This document shows, piece by piece, positions 1 through 9,301 of a stretch of DNA of 64,000 nt. The notes under the pieces were generated by a model. It made no database searches. It saw only the letters and a list, made by a program, of their open reading frames with translations, and was not told the origin of the DNA. The DNA lies in assembly GCF_023015905.1 (NCBI RefSeq), contig NZ_JALKBD010000008.1:148515-212514 (forward strand), in the 5' to 3' direction. Each line of letters starts with the position of its first letter. Position 1 is the stretch's first letter. The DNA comes from Arenibacter sp. F20364 (lineage in GTDB: Bacteria > Bacteroidota > Bacteroidia > Flavobacteriales > Flavobacteriaceae). The translations under genes were made by a program, and so were the position numbers.

Positions 1-651
1 GATTTTAGGAATGCTTTTTTAAGTTTAACCTTATTGGTTATAGTCGTGGGAGGTATTGTAGCAGGTATTTTTACCGCTACGGAAGCGGCGGCTATTGCGG
101 TAGTCTATGCTGTTTTACTTGGTTTTGTCAATAAGGAACTTAAGTTTGCCGATTTTAGGCCTATTCTTCTTCGCAGCGCCAAAACTACTGCAATAGTGAT
201 GTTCTTAATTGCAACTTCCATGGCCATGTCCTGGTTGTTCTCTTTCGAGTCCATTCCACAGTCATTAACGGGCTTCCTTTTGGAATCGGTTAAAAATCCC
301 TTATTGGTATTGCTTTTTATAAATATCACCTTATTGGTAGTAGGTACCTTTATGGATATGACTCCGGCAGTACTTATTTTTACACCAATATTCTTACCGG
401 TTGTTATGGCCTTGGGCATGCATCCGGTTCAATTCGGGATGGTAATCGTCCTCAATTTGTGTATAGGGGTTTGTACCCCTCCAGTGGGAACCCTATTATT
501 TGTGGGTAGCGGGGTGGCCAAGGTGCCGGTTACCAAGGTGATAAAACCATTATTGCCATTATTGGCTGCTATGACGACGGTTTTATTGATTCTTACTTAT
601 ATTCCTGAACTTTCCTTATGGCTGCCCAGAGCTTTTGGATTGATAGATTAG
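1..651 (+). CDS. dctM: TRAP transporter large permease subunit DctM, 3' part
   Basis: This is the C-terminal part (216 residues in the window) of a TRAP transporter large membrane subunit, which imports small organic acids together with a small membrane subunit and a periplasmic binding protein. The frame is open from base 1, so the gene begins upstream of the window; the TTG at 34 is internal. The GIFTATEAAAIAVVYA stretch is typical of the DctM family, and at least five hydrophobic helices follow. The partner genes must lie upstream. A strong terminator directly follows, so co-transcription with the phosphonate genes is unlikely. The substrate cannot be read from this fragment. Confidence 0.9.
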   Translation, partial: DFRNAFLSLTLLVIVVGGIVAGIFTATEAAAIAVVYAVLLGFVNKELKFADFRPILLRSAKTTAIVMFLIATSMAMSWLFSFESIPQSLTGFLLESVKNPLLVLLFINITLLVVGTFMDMTPAVLIFTPIFLPVVMALGMHPVQFGMVIVLNLCIGVCTPPVGTLLFVGSGVAKVPVTKVIKPLLPLLAAMTTVLLILTYIPELSLWLPRAFGLID

Positions 652-676
652 TAATTATACACCTACACAATTTTGT

Positions 677-708
677 AAGTCCCTATTTCATTAATGAAAT
701 AGGGACTT
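677..708 (+). terminator. Perfect 32-bp palindrome and T-run
   Basis: A perfect palindrome (arms AAGTCCCTATTTCATT and its complement) lies 26 bp after the dctM stop and is followed by TTGTTT. It reads as an intrinsic terminator and separates the TRAP operon from the phosphonate genes. The rest of the 652-971 gap is AT-rich, with a possible -7 element TACTTTAG at 927-934 upstream of phnA. Confidence 0.85.
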
Positions 709-971
709 TTGTTTAGACCTTGTTGGTCAATAGCGTCCATTTTTTTATTTAAAAAAAAGCTCATTTCACATAATTAATTTAGTGTTTAACTAACGATATA
801 ATAATCTCAATGTCGTTGTTCTTCCTGATATTAAATTGATTTTTGTTGGACAAGTATACTTCTCTCTTCCTGCCTATATATCTTTTATTTTTAATTATAA
901 AAATTATCCTATTAGTAAAATTTTTGTACTTTAGTGCAAAATTAATGAGAAACTCAAAGACTTTTTAAAAC

Positions 972-2189
972 ATGAATATTAACGACAGAAATTACCCTAG
1001 GCAAAAGCAGACCATTATTGGAATATGTATGGATGGAACCTCTTATCCTTATTACGAAGGCGCCAAGGAGGTAATGCCCAATTTGCAAAGGTTTATTAAG
1101 GAAGGTTCCATGGGAATGGTAAAAAGTGTGATTCCATCCTTTACAAATCCGAACAATATGGCAATTGTTACCGGGGTTACGCCCAAGGTGAACGGAATTT
1201 GCGGGAATTTTTATTGGGATACCGAGCTTCAGGAAGAGGTAATGATGAACGACCCTAAGTATCTGAAGGTGCCAACCATTTTATCAGAGTTAAGTAAAAA
1301 CGGTAGAAAAGTGGCTGTGGTGACCGCCAAGGATAAGTTGCGCAAAATGTTGGCCCACAATTTGGATGGTATCTGCTTTTCGGCAGAATTTGCCAATCAG
1401 GCCACTATGGAGGAAAACGGGATTGAAAACGTAGAGCAAGGATTAATGGGCAAGGAAAGACCAGGTATCTATGATCCCTATATTTCAGTGTACTGTATAG
1501 AGGCCGGTGCCAAATTGTTAAAGCGCGAACATTTTGATGTTATGTATTTAACAACAACCGATTTTGTGCAGCATAAATATGCTCCCGGAAGTCCGGATGC
1601 AAACGATTTCTTGTCAAAAATAGACCTTTGGCTAGGGGAACTGGACAAGTTGGGAGCTATTATCGGTGTAACCGCCGATCACGGTATGCAGGCCAAGACC
1701 AATCTAGATGGCAGTCCAAAAGTGCAGTTTATAGAACAACTTTTGGACGCCCAAAATATTAAATCGAGGGTTATTTTACCTATTACGGATCCTTATGTAG
1801 TACATCACGGTGCCTTGGGAGGTTATGGTACCTTGTATTTGGAAGATAAATCCCAGTTGCAGGCGGCCAAGGACTATTTGTTGTCCCTGGACGGAATAGA
1901 AAAGGTACTTACCAATGCCGAAGCCGTTGAAGAATATGAACTTCCCGGCGATAGAATTGGAGACTTGGTGGTATTGGCAGATTCGGCGACCACTATTGGT
2001 AGGACCCCTGATTGGCATGAGTTGGATAAAGTGAAGGAAGGTTTAAGATCTCATGGCGGGGAACACTGTCAAGAGGTGCCTATGATATTCAATAAGAAGC
2101 TAAACGCTGAATACAGTGCTAAATTAGCGTCTGGGGCCAGTAGGAATTTTGACCTGTTCCATTTCTTGAGTAACGGATTCTCCAACTAA
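972..2189 (+). CDS. phnA: Phosphonoacetate hydrolase
   Basis: A zinc enzyme of the alkaline phosphatase superfamily, 405 residues, that cleaves the C-P bond of phosphonoacetate to acetate and phosphate. The metal and nucleophile set is visible: Asp21 (CMDG), nucleophile Thr58 (SFTNPNN), Asp197 and His201 (TTTDFVQH), Asp236-His237 (TADHG), and His361/His365 (SHGGEH). Length and motif order match characterised PhnA proteins. There is no signal peptide, so it acts in the cytoplasm. It is the first gene of a run with phnY (18 bp gap) and phnW, and supplies the last step of the PhnW-PhnY-PhnA route. Other alkaline phosphatase superfamily enzymes share the fold, but the genomic context makes this assignment firm. 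Confidence 0.95.
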   Translation: MNINDRNYPRQKQTIIGICMDGTSYPYYEGAKEVMPNLQRFIKEGSMGMVKSVIPSFTNPNNMAIVTGVTPKVNGICGNFYWDTELQEEVMMNDPKYLKVPTILSELSKNGRKVAVVTAKDKLRKMLAHNLDGICFSAEFANQATMEENGIENVEQGLMGKERPGIYDPYISVYCIEAGAKLLKREHFDVMYLTTTDFVQHKYAPGSPDANDFLSKIDLWLGELDKLGAIIGVTADHGMQAKTNLDGSPKVQFIEQLLDAQNIKSRVILPITDPYVVHHGALGGYGTLYLEDKSQLQAAKDYLLSLDGIEKVLTNAEAVEEYELPGDRIGDLVVLADSATTIGRTPDWHELDKVKEGLRSHGGEHCQEVPMIFNKKLNAEYSAKLASGASRNFDLFHFLSNGFSN

Positions 2190-2207
2190 ACCCTTTAAAG
2201 CAATACT

Positions 2208-3635
2208 ATGATAGAATTTGGAAATATAGTTAATGGAAAGCAAGTAGTTAGCGGGGAATGGATAGATATTTATAATCCATATACCAAAAAACAGGTAGGT
2301 AGAGTGTCATCCATGGATACAAAAACCTTGGACAAGGTGTTGACGGATACCAAGAATACTAAAATTAACCTTACCAGGTATGAACGTTATGATATCTTGA
2401 ATAAGATAGCAAATGCCTTGGAAGAGCGCGTGGATGAGGTAAGTAAAATGATTACCGATGAGACCGGACTTTGTTTAAAGGATACCCGTTATGAAGCAAG
2501 TAGGGTTTCGGATGTGCTGCGATTTTCTGCCATGAAGGCTTTGGATGACGACTCCCAAGTGTTTCCCTGCGATGTTTCTAAAAATGGGAAACCTAGAAGA
2601 ATCTATACTACACGTGTTCCCTTGGGACTTATAAGTTGTATTACCCCTTTCAATCACCCTATGAACCAAGTGGTGCACAAAATAGCTCCGGCTATTGCCA
2701 CCAATAATACGGTGGTTCTGAAGCCGTCAGAAAAAACCCCTTTATCGGCTTATTATTTTGCTCAATTGGCGCTGGATTGTGGCTTACCGCCAAATATGTT
2801 GAATGTTATTAATGGAGCCGATGTTCAGGCAACGGCAGAGATGATGACTGTTCATCCGGAAATTACCATGGTCTCCTTTACGGGAGGTAGTAGGGTGGGA
2901 AAAATTATTGCATCCAAAGCTGGTTATAAGAAGTTGGTTTTGGAGCTAGGGGGCAGTTCAGCATTGTTGGTACTTGAGGACGCAGATATAGATGAGGCCG
3001 TGGAAGTAACCATGTCCGGAACTTTTAAAAATTCCGCTCAGCGCTGTACCGCGATCAGAAGGATTTTGGTACACGAAAGCATCGCTGATGACTATGCAGC
3101 TAAATTGGCGATTCGAGTAAAGGCCTTGAAATATGGGGATCCCTATAATGCCGAAAACGATATGGGTACCGTTATTACGGAGGAATCTGCCATGGAAATG
3201 GAATCGCGTGTCCAAGATGCTATTGATAATGGAGCAATATTATTGGCAGGACATAAGCGTGATGGAGCCCTTTACGCCCCTACCGTTTTGGATCATGTGC
3301 AAAATGCCCACGAAGTGGTAGCCAAAGAGACCTTTGGCCCAGTAGCCCCTATCATTCGCTTTAAAACCTTGGATGAGGCAATAGAAATAGCCAATGATAC
3401 CCCATATGGCCTGTCTGGTGGAGTAGTGAGCAATCACTGGCCGTCCATACAAAGGGTTATCACGGAATTGGATACGGGTACCGTTAATGTGAACGAGGCG
3501 CCGAGTTACCGATTGGAATGGACACCCTTTGGTGGGGTAAAAGATTCTGGCCTAGGGTATAAGGAAGGAGTCATTGAGACCATGAAAGGGTATACCTATA
3601 TAAAAACCTATTCCTTGCCTTGGGATATAGCCTAA
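2208..3635 (+). CDS. phnY: Phosphonoacetaldehyde dehydrogenase
   Basis: An NAD(P)-dependent aldehyde dehydrogenase of 475 residues that oxidises phosphonoacetaldehyde to phosphonoacetate. Family residues are present: Asn149 in TPFNHPMN, Lys172 (VLKPSE), the FTGGSRVGK coenzyme loop near 224-232, Glu246 (LELGG) and catalytic Cys280 in AQRC. Arg279 next to the cysteine, and possibly Arg105 and His157, are candidates for phosphonate binding as in the Sinorhizobium enzyme. It lies between the hydrolase that uses its product and the transaminase that makes its substrate, which separates it from generic aldehyde dehydrogenases. It appears co-transcribed with phnA, 18 bp upstream. Confidence 0.93.
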   Translation: MIEFGNIVNGKQVVSGEWIDIYNPYTKKQVGRVSSMDTKTLDKVLTDTKNTKINLTRYERYDILNKIANALEERVDEVSKMITDETGLCLKDTRYEASRVSDVLRFSAMKALDDDSQVFPCDVSKNGKPRRIYTTRVPLGLISCITPFNHPMNQVVHKIAPAIATNNTVVLKPSEKTPLSAYYFAQLALDCGLPPNMLNVINGADVQATAEMMTVHPEITMVSFTGGSRVGKIIASKAGYKKLVLELGGSSALLVLEDADIDEAVEVTMSGTFKNSAQRCTAIRRILVHESIADDYAAKLAIRVKALKYGDPYNAENDMGTVITEESAMEMESRVQDAIDNGAILLAGHKRDGALYAPTVLDHVQNAHEVVAKETFGPVAPIIRFKTLDEAIEIANDTPYGLSGGVVSNHWPSIQRVITELDTGTVNVNEAPSYRLEWTPFGGVKDSGLGYKEGVIETMKGYTYIKTYSLPWDIA

Positions 3636-3700
3636 GGAGGTCTTTTGAATTTTCAATAATTATTTGAGTTAGTCAAAATTTTAATCGAAAAAAATAATAC

Positions 3701-4813
3701 ATGCAAATAAAAAGAAATGTGTTGCTCAATCCTGGTCCGGCAACCACTACAGATACTGTTAAATTGGCCCAAGCGGTTACCGATATTTGTCCGCGAGAAA
3801 AAGAGTTTGGCGACCTTATGGAATACTGCGCCACCGAGATCACCAAATTTGTGGGCGACCCTAAGGAGTATGCCACTGTTTTTTTCGGGGGTTCCGGGAC
3901 AGCCACAGTAGAGGCCATCTTAAGCTCTGTAGTGCCAGAAGATGGACGTATCCTTATCATAGATAATGGAGCCTATGGCAAGCGCATGTGCCAGATTACC
4001 AAAATATATAAGATTGATACCGTAGTTTTTGAATCCTCTTCCATTGAGCCAATAGATTTAAAGGCCTTAGAGGAGGTGATAAAAGCAGAAAAAGGATTGA
4101 CCCATTTGGCAGTGATCCATCACGAAACCACTACTGGTCTCCTAAATGATATTACTGCAGTAGGAGAATTATGTTCCACCTACAATATAAGTTTTATAGT
4201 GGATTCTATGAGCGGATTTGCAGCTATACCCGTAGATATGAAGGCCATGAATATTGATTATTTGGCAGCAAGTTCCAATAAGAATATTCAGGGAATGGCA
4301 GGAATAGGGTTTGCTATATGTAATAAGAAGGCTTTGATTGCAACAGAAGCCATCCCCATGAGGAACCTGTATTTAAATCTATATGCGCAGTATGCCTATT
4401 TTGAAAAAACCCATCAGACAAGGTTTACGCCTCCAGTACAAACGTTTTATGCCTTAAAACAGGCCATTATTGAAACTAAGGAGGAAACTATTGAAAAACG
4501 ATATGCCAGATATTCCAAATCTTGGGAGACCTTATTGGAAGGAATTTCGGAAATGGGATTGGAATATTTAATAGATAGGGAATATCATTCCAAAATTATA
4601 ACCTCCATCATTGAGCCAAAGAGCGATCAATATGATTTTGAGGAAATGCACGATTTTTTCTTTGAAAGAGGTTTTACCATCTATCCAGGTAAGGTTAATA
4701 ATTATGATACTTTCCGGATATCCAATATAGGACAGATTGACTACACGGATATTCAAGATTTCCTGAAAGTTTTAAAGGAGTACTTAACCAAAATAGGATT
4801 TTTAAAAGTATAA
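3701..4813 (+). CDS. phnW: 2-aminoethylphosphonate-pyruvate transaminase
   Basis: A PLP-dependent class V aminotransferase of 370 residues that converts 2-aminoethylphosphonate (AEP) and pyruvate to phosphonoacetaldehyde and alanine. The start LLNPGPATTTDTVKLA is the family hallmark. GGSGTATVEA (63-72) holds the phosphate group of PLP, Asp168 (VDSMSGF) contacts its ring nitrogen, and Lys194 (SSNKNIQG) is the Schiff-base lysine. It performs the first step of the PhnWYA route. No phnX (phosphonatase) is in the window, so the aldehyde must go through PhnY and PhnA. It is 65 bp after phnY, probably in the same transcript, and may have a further start signal of its own. Confidence 0.95.
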   Translation: MQIKRNVLLNPGPATTTDTVKLAQAVTDICPREKEFGDLMEYCATEITKFVGDPKEYATVFFGGSGTATVEAILSSVVPEDGRILIIDNGAYGKRMCQITKIYKIDTVVFESSSIEPIDLKALEEVIKAEKGLTHLAVIHHETTTGLLNDITAVGELCSTYNISFIVDSMSGFAAIPVDMKAMNIDYLAASSNKNIQGMAGIGFAICNKKALIATEAIPMRNLYLNLYAQYAYFEKTHQTRFTPPVQTFYALKQAIIETKEETIEKRYARYSKSWETLLEGISEMGLEYLIDREYHSKIITSIIEPKSDQYDFEEMHDFFFERGFTIYPGKVNNYDTFRISNIGQIDYTDIQDFLKVLKEYLTKIGFLKV

Positions 4814-4941
4814 CCTCGATTAGCGAGATCCCTGAATTATTAATTGTTAAGGTAGTTTGTGATTAATTAATATGTTTTGTCCGTTTTTGCCTGCTTATCC
4901 GCGGGCATTCGGGCGCTGTTCGGAATATAAGGGTCGAGGTT
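4812..4941. repeat. Intergenic element bounded by an 8-bp inverted repeat
   Basis: AACCTCGA at 4812-4819 is matched by TCGAGGTT at 4934-4941. The left end, ATCTCGCTAATCGAGG on the minus strand, resembles the imperfect palindromes near 10728-10741 and 35518-35531. The middle holds a GC-rich stretch unlike the AT-rich surroundings. It fills the phnW-to-MFS gap. Confidence 0.4.
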
Positions 4942-4942
4942 G

Positions 4943-4963
4943 AAGCCTCCCTAAAACAGGCTT
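4943..4963 (+). terminator. Weak stem-loop after the phnAYW run
   Basis: AAGCCT and AGGCTT form a 6-bp stem with a 9-nt loop, followed by TCTTTTG. It could terminate or attenuate transcription between phnW and the first permease gene. The stem is short, so this is tentative. Confidence 0.35.
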
Positions 4964-5015
4964 TCTTTTGATTTGTCTTTAAATTTTAAGTACTGCCAAC
5001 CAATAAAATCTAAGA

Positions 5016-6278
5016 ATGAGTTTAACCGTAGATCAAAAATATTGGAGGAAGAGAATATTTGTTCTTACTTGGCTCGCCTATGCCGGGTTTTATTTTGGAA
5101 GGAAGAACTTATCGGTCACCTGGAGTTCCATGGAGGCGGATTTGGGGCTGGACAACTCTGACTACGCATCCATTATTTTTGTATATAGTTTGATATATAC
5201 CATCGGACAATTTGTTAATGGGTACCTATCCGATACTTTTGGACCTAGAAAGGTGGTTACAGTGGGGTTGTTTCTCGCTGCCATTGGAAACTTATTTCTT
5301 GGAATGACCTTTTCTGCAGGAGTGATTATATTCTTAATAGCCTTGAACGGATATGGTCAATCTACCGGTTGGAGCGGCTTAATAAAGAATATGACCCCAT
5401 GGTTTAAACGGACGGAACGTGGTATAGTTATGTCGTGGTGGTCTACCTGTTATGTTACGGGCGGTTTTCTAGCTACCATCTTTGCCACTTATGCCGCTTT
5501 CGATATGGAGTTCTTGTCGGATCTGGGTTGGAAAAGGGGTTTTATTTTTCCATCGCTGATTCTATTTATTATAGCCATTCTCTATCTCTTATTTACTAGG
5601 AACAATCCAGAAGACGTTGGGATTCCCAAAATTGTAGAGAATAAGTACGAATTTGAAGGAGGGGCAAAGGCAGAGAAACTTAAAATTTTAGGCCTGTTAT
5701 TACGCAATAGTTCGCTTTGGATCTATTCCAGTTGCTATATGATCCTTAAAATGACCAGATATGCCTTTCTTTTTTGGTTACCGGTGTATTTGGAAAAGGC
5801 TTTGCATTATGGTGTCAGTGATGCAGGATATATGTCTTCGGTATATGAGCTGATCGGCTTTTTTGGGGTTATTCTGGCAGGCTATAGTTCAGACAAAATT
5901 TTTAAATCGAATCGTTTTAGTACGGTTTCCTTAATGATGTTGGGACTGGGCCTTGCCTGCTTGGCCCATCCCTTTATGGTTCCCTACGGAAAAATAGCGA
6001 CTATCATCAGTATAGCCCTTATAGGAATTGCCACTTACGGCCCTGATTCCCTTATATGCACTGCTGGATCTATGGATGTGGGCGGTACCAAAGGAGCGGC
6101 CATGGCAGCCGGTATCATCAATGGAATGGGGTCTGTTGGACAAATGTTCTCTGGTTTTATTGTGGTTGCCATTAACGAGTATTTCGGATGGAATAATCTT
6201 TTTTATTTTTTCGTTATCATGTCCTTCATCGGCGGGGGTTTAGCGGCCATGAAGTGGAACCTTAAAAGCACAGATTAA
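5016..6278 (+). CDS. MFS permease of the organophosphate:phosphate antiporter type (first)
   Basis: A 12-helix major facilitator protein of 420 residues resembling the GlpT/UhpT/PgtP group. Arg29 (FYFGRKN) and Arg248 (KMTRYAFLFW) sit where GlpT has its two phosphate-binding arginines, Arg45 and Arg269 (VRKN and LRYGILDW), which suggests a phosphorylated or phosphonylated anion as substrate. It follows phnW by about 200 bp. It differs clearly from the two later permeases at 6633 and 9298, so it probably has another substrate. AEP or phosphonoacetate are reasonable guesses from context; the sequence alone does not decide. Confidence 0.8.
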   Translation: MSLTVDQKYWRKRIFVLTWLAYAGFYFGRKNLSVTWSSMEADLGLDNSDYASIIFVYSLIYTIGQFVNGYLSDTFGPRKVVTVGLFLAAIGNLFLGMTFSAGVIIFLIALNGYGQSTGWSGLIKNMTPWFKRTERGIVMSWWSTCYVTGGFLATIFATYAAFDMEFLSDLGWKRGFIFPSLILFIIAILYLLFTRNNPEDVGIPKIVENKYEFEGGAKAEKLKILGLLLRNSSLWIYSSCYMILKMTRYAFLFWLPVYLEKALHYGVSDAGYMSSVYELIGFFGVILAGYSSDKIFKSNRFSTVSLMMLGLGLACLAHPFMVPYGKIATIISIALIGIATYGPDSLICTAGSMDVGGTKGAAMAAGIINGMGSVGQMFSGFIVVAINEYFGWNNLFYFFVIMSFIGGGLAAMKWNLKSTD

Positions 6279-6281
6279 CCG

Positions 6282-6632
6282 TTGTTAGTTCTTATATTGA
6301 ACCTGAAGAATTGCCTTTTTAAACGAGGTATTTCTAAAGCGTCGATTTTATGTTTGGAATCTTATTTTTTATCAAATTTAATGACTGGAGAGAACTTCAT
6401 TCAGGCCAGGTTTCCGGTTTTTAAGGATGCTTGGAAATTTTTAATGTTTATAGAAAAGGAATTTTCTTTAGGCTTAAATGCTAGCGAAATAATGACCGCG
6501 ATACTATCGTCCAAGATTGGAGTGTTTGGCAACCTTGTGGGGCAGTCCATTTATTTTGAGGAAGGTGTGGAGTTGTGGCCTGAGCCTAAAAATCACATGG
6601 CGTTCAGGGTCTCATTAAATTTTCAAAACTAA
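6282..6632 (+). other. Unexplained 116-codon open frame between two permeases
   Basis: An open frame fills the gap between the first and second permeases and ends exactly one base before the ATG of the second. It has no convincing start (TTG at 6282; ATG at 6381) and matches no family I recognise. The last 30 residues, ending in AFRVSLNFQN, look like a closing outer-membrane beta-strand, so it could be a decayed fragment of an outer-membrane protein. It may equally be non-coding. Treat as hypothetical. Confidence 0.3.
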
Positions 6633-7877
6633 ATGGATTCCAGGACCAACTATAGTTCACAATTTCGAAAATACCAATGGAAAATGCTCTTTACAGCAAT
6701 GTTCTGCTACCTCTTTTATTACACGGGCAGACAGAATTTTGGATGGGCCATTCAGGGTATGGCACTCGAATTTAATGTTACTAAGCAGCAAATAGGTTGG
6801 GCCGGAGCGGCATTGCTTTGGGCATATGGAATAGGACAGTTTATAAATGGCAATTTGGCCGACAAGTATGGCGCACGGAAGATGATGGCCATTGGTGGCC
6901 TTCTTTCCGTTTTCTTGAACTGGGGGATAAGTTTTGTAACCGCCTATTGGATGATTGTGATTTTTTGGGCTTTTAACGGATTTGCCCAATCATTGGGCTG
7001 GGCACCTGGGAGCCGCTTAATTGCTAATTGGTGGGGAGGTAAGGAAAGAGGCAAGGCTTTTGGGTTTTATGTTTTTGCCGCTGGATGTTCTTCGATCCTA
7101 ATTTATCTATTGTCCATAATTATCCTTCATGTATATGAACTGGATTGGCAATGGCTTTTTAGATTACCGGTCTTATTACTTCTTTTAGGCTGTGTCATTT
7201 TCTATTTTATAGCGAGGGATAAACCGGAGGATGCTGGGTTTAACCCCATAAAGGAGGATGCTGCATCCGTTGGTCCCCAAGTCATGGAAAGATCTATAGA
7301 CCGCTACAAAAATGTTTTGGGGAATAGGAAGTTTATTCTGGCGTGTATCTCCATTGGTTTTCAAAATATGGCCCGTTATGGACTTCTGGTGTGGGTACCG
7401 CTGTATTATTTGGGCAGTAAATTACAAGATTCCTCAAATTTATGGATTGCCTTAGCGCTACCGGTGGGAATGGCCTTGGGGGCGATTTTCTTTGGACAAC
7501 TATCCGATAGGGTCTTTAGATCAAATCGATCAAAACCTATAGCCATATCCATGGGTTTGGCTGGCCTGGTGATTTTGATGATATATCTGGTTCCAAAAGA
7601 AAGTGTATTGGGTGGATTGATTCTATTGTTTGCAGCAGGATTTTTAGTGTACGGTCCGCGATCCTGTTTTTGGCCCTTAAGCCCGGATTTATTGGGTGTT
7701 AAAAGGTCTGGCACGGGAGTGGGGGTTATGAACGCTTTTGCCTCCGTTTTTGCAGGTGCAGGGGAGCCATTTATAGGGTATATGGTAGACGCAACTAGGC
7801 AACAAAATATAGTTTTTGTGGTAACTGCGGTGATGTGCTTTTGTAGCGCTATAATAGTATTATTTGTGAGGCGTTGA
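6633..7877 (+). CDS. MFS permease of the organophosphate:phosphate antiporter type (second)
   Basis: A 414-residue, 12-helix permease of the GlpT-like group. Arg33 (YYTGRQNFGW) and Arg248 (QNMARYGLLVW) match the two anion-binding arginines of GlpT, and KPEDAGF (197-203) marks the central loop. It is a close paralogue of the permease at 9298: the same length, no gaps by eye, and most residues identical. The pair flanks the alcohol dehydrogenase gene at 8210, which points to a local duplication. Its likely role is uptake of phosphonates or phosphate esters; the exact substrate is unknown. Confidence 0.8.
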   Translation: MDSRTNYSSQFRKYQWKMLFTAMFCYLFYYTGRQNFGWAIQGMALEFNVTKQQIGWAGAALLWAYGIGQFINGNLADKYGARKMMAIGGLLSVFLNWGISFVTAYWMIVIFWAFNGFAQSLGWAPGSRLIANWWGGKERGKAFGFYVFAAGCSSILIYLLSIIILHVYELDWQWLFRLPVLLLLLGCVIFYFIARDKPEDAGFNPIKEDAASVGPQVMERSIDRYKNVLGNRKFILACISIGFQNMARYGLLVWVPLYYLGSKLQDSSNLWIALALPVGMALGAIFFGQLSDRVFRSNRSKPIAISMGLAGLVILMIYLVPKESVLGGLILLFAAGFLVYGPRSCFWPLSPDLLGVKRSGTGVGVMNAFASVFAGAGEPFIGYMVDATRQQNIVFVVTAVMCFCSAIIVLFVRR

Positions 7878-8209
7878 ATCTTATTTTGGGACATGGGCTA
7901 TCGGTTTTTTTTTGCCAATATCCAAGAAGGTTTAGATCGGAAAAAGAAATATTGTACCATGGAAAAGTACAGAATTGTATTGGTGACATTATGAATTAAA
8001 GCGACTGGAAAATCTAAGGTCTCAATAATTCAATGGTTTATTTTTTTACCATTTAATAATATATGGGATTAGGCCAATACTGGGCAATTGGCTTTATTGT
8101 GTTCCTAATAACCAGAGTGTTTGAAATTGATAATTGACAAAATGATCATTTTAAAAAATTATAATAACAAAATTGCTGACGCATATGATAATGCTAGATG
8201 TAAAAATTG
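7878..8209. other. 332-bp gene-free stretch with hairpin and palindrome
   Basis: This AT-rich gap holds a stem AGGCCAAT/ATTGGCTT (8071-8094, one G-T pair, 8-nt loop), which may be a weak terminator for the upstream permease. A perfect 14-bp palindrome AAAATGATCATTTT (8139-8152) lies about 60 bp before the dehydrogenase start and could be an operator. No coding sequence is apparent. Confidence 0.4.
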
Positions 8210-9301
8210 ATGTATCCAATGCAGGAAGATAAGCTAATAAAAACTGAATTTCAGATTTTTGAGGAGGCCGGAAAGTCCTTTAATTACGAAGAAAAAGAAA
8301 TCGAATTAAACCTCAATTCCGGTGAAGTTTTGGTCAAGGTACTTTTATCTACCATATGCGGCTCGGACCTACATACCATTGAAGGGAAAAGAAAAGAGGA
8401 TGTTCCGTGTATTCTCGGTCATGAGGCAGTTGGTGAAATAATCCGCATTAATGACAGGAAAGGTTTTGAAATTGGGGATAGGGTAACCTGGACCATTGCG
8501 GATAGTTGCGGGAAATGTGCTGCATGTACTGATTATGGACTACCGGAAAAATGCCATGAACTTTTTAAGTATGGCCACGCATCCATCAACAAGGGTAGTG
8601 GCTTAAATGGCTGTTATTCCAACATCATCCATATTAGACGGGGTACACATTTGGTGAAGGTTCCGGAGGTCGTCAGCAACCCTATGGCGGCACCTGCCAA
8701 TTGCGCCCTTGCAACAATGGTAAATGCTGTGTCCCAATTAAAAAAAGTACCCAAAAAAGTAGTAGTTCAGGGAGGGGGGCTTCTAGGGGTCTATGCCTGT
8801 GCACTTTTAGAGGAAATGGGCGTTAGCGAGATATATTGTTCGGATATCAATTTGGATCGTTTTGACATTATTGGAAAATTTGGAGCAGTCCCTGTCGATG
8901 GCCGGGATATGCAAAAGGCAACCGCGTTTTTGTTGGACAGGCTTGGAGATGGAGCGGATGCCATAATTGAGGTTGCCGGAGTCAAGGAATTGATTCCCCA
9001 AGGAATAAGTTTGTTAAGGCCGGGTGGGGAATACGTCCTTGTCGGGTTGGTACATCCAGATTCTGAATTGAACATCACGGCAGAGCAAATTATTAGAAAA
9101 TGCCTTACCGTAAGGGGTGTTCATAATTATGCCCCTTGGCATTTGGAAGAAGCTATTGACTTTTTGGAACGAAACCATAGGAACTTCCCTTTTGGTGAAC
9201 TTGTGAGTCCGCCCTTTAACTTGGAAAATTTGGAAGAGGCCGTAATGGAGGCAAAAAAACAACATTGGTTTAGGGTCTCGGTAAAACCAAAACATAAATG
9301 A
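8210..9301 (+). CDS. Phosphonate-associated zinc alcohol dehydrogenase (HpnZ-like)
   Basis: A medium-chain, zinc-dependent alcohol dehydrogenase of about 363 residues. Catalytic zinc ligands are Cys50 (TICGSD) and His71-Glu72 (GHE). The cysteines at 100, 103, 106 and 115 bind the structural zinc, and VVVQGGGLLG starts the NAD(P) fold. The GLPEKCHELFKYGH segment resembles the family described as a phosphonate-catabolism-associated dehydrogenase (TIGR03366, HpnZ), whose reaction is not established to my knowledge. It may interconvert a phosphonate alcohol and aldehyde, for example hydroxyethylphosphonate and phosphonoacetaldehyde. The ATG at 8210 is preferred to the TTG at 8207. Its stop overlaps the next permease start by 4 bp, implying coupled translation. 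Confidence 0.82.
   Translation: MYPMQEDKLIKTEFQIFEEAGKSFNYEEKEIELNLNSGEVLVKVLLSTICGSDLHTIEGKRKEDVPCILGHEAVGEIIRINDRKGFEIGDRVTWTIADSCGKCAACTDYGLPEKCHELFKYGHASINKGSGLNGCYSNIIHIRRGTHLVKVPEVVSNPMAAPANCALATMVNAVSQLKKVPKKVVVQGGGLLGVYACALLEEMGVSEIYCSDINLDRFDIIGKFGAVPVDGRDMQKATAFLLDRLGDGADAIIEVAGVKELIPQGISLLRPGGEYVLVGLVHPDSELNITAEQIIRKCLTVRGVHNYAPWHLEEAIDFLERNHRNFPFGELVSPPFNLENLEEAVMEAKKQHWFRVSVKPKHK

Noticed and set aside
34..651. TRAP subunit read as a complete gene from TTG at 34
   Set aside because: The frame is open to base 1 and the start would cut a membrane helix; the gene begins upstream of the window.
1..651. TRAP transporter as part of the phosphonate island
   Set aside because: A perfect 32-bp palindrome with a T-run separates it from phnA, and nothing in the fragment points to a phosphonate substrate.
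7406..7894. 162-residue frame on the minus strand
   Set aside because: It is antisense to the second permease and rich in residues typical of mirror frames.
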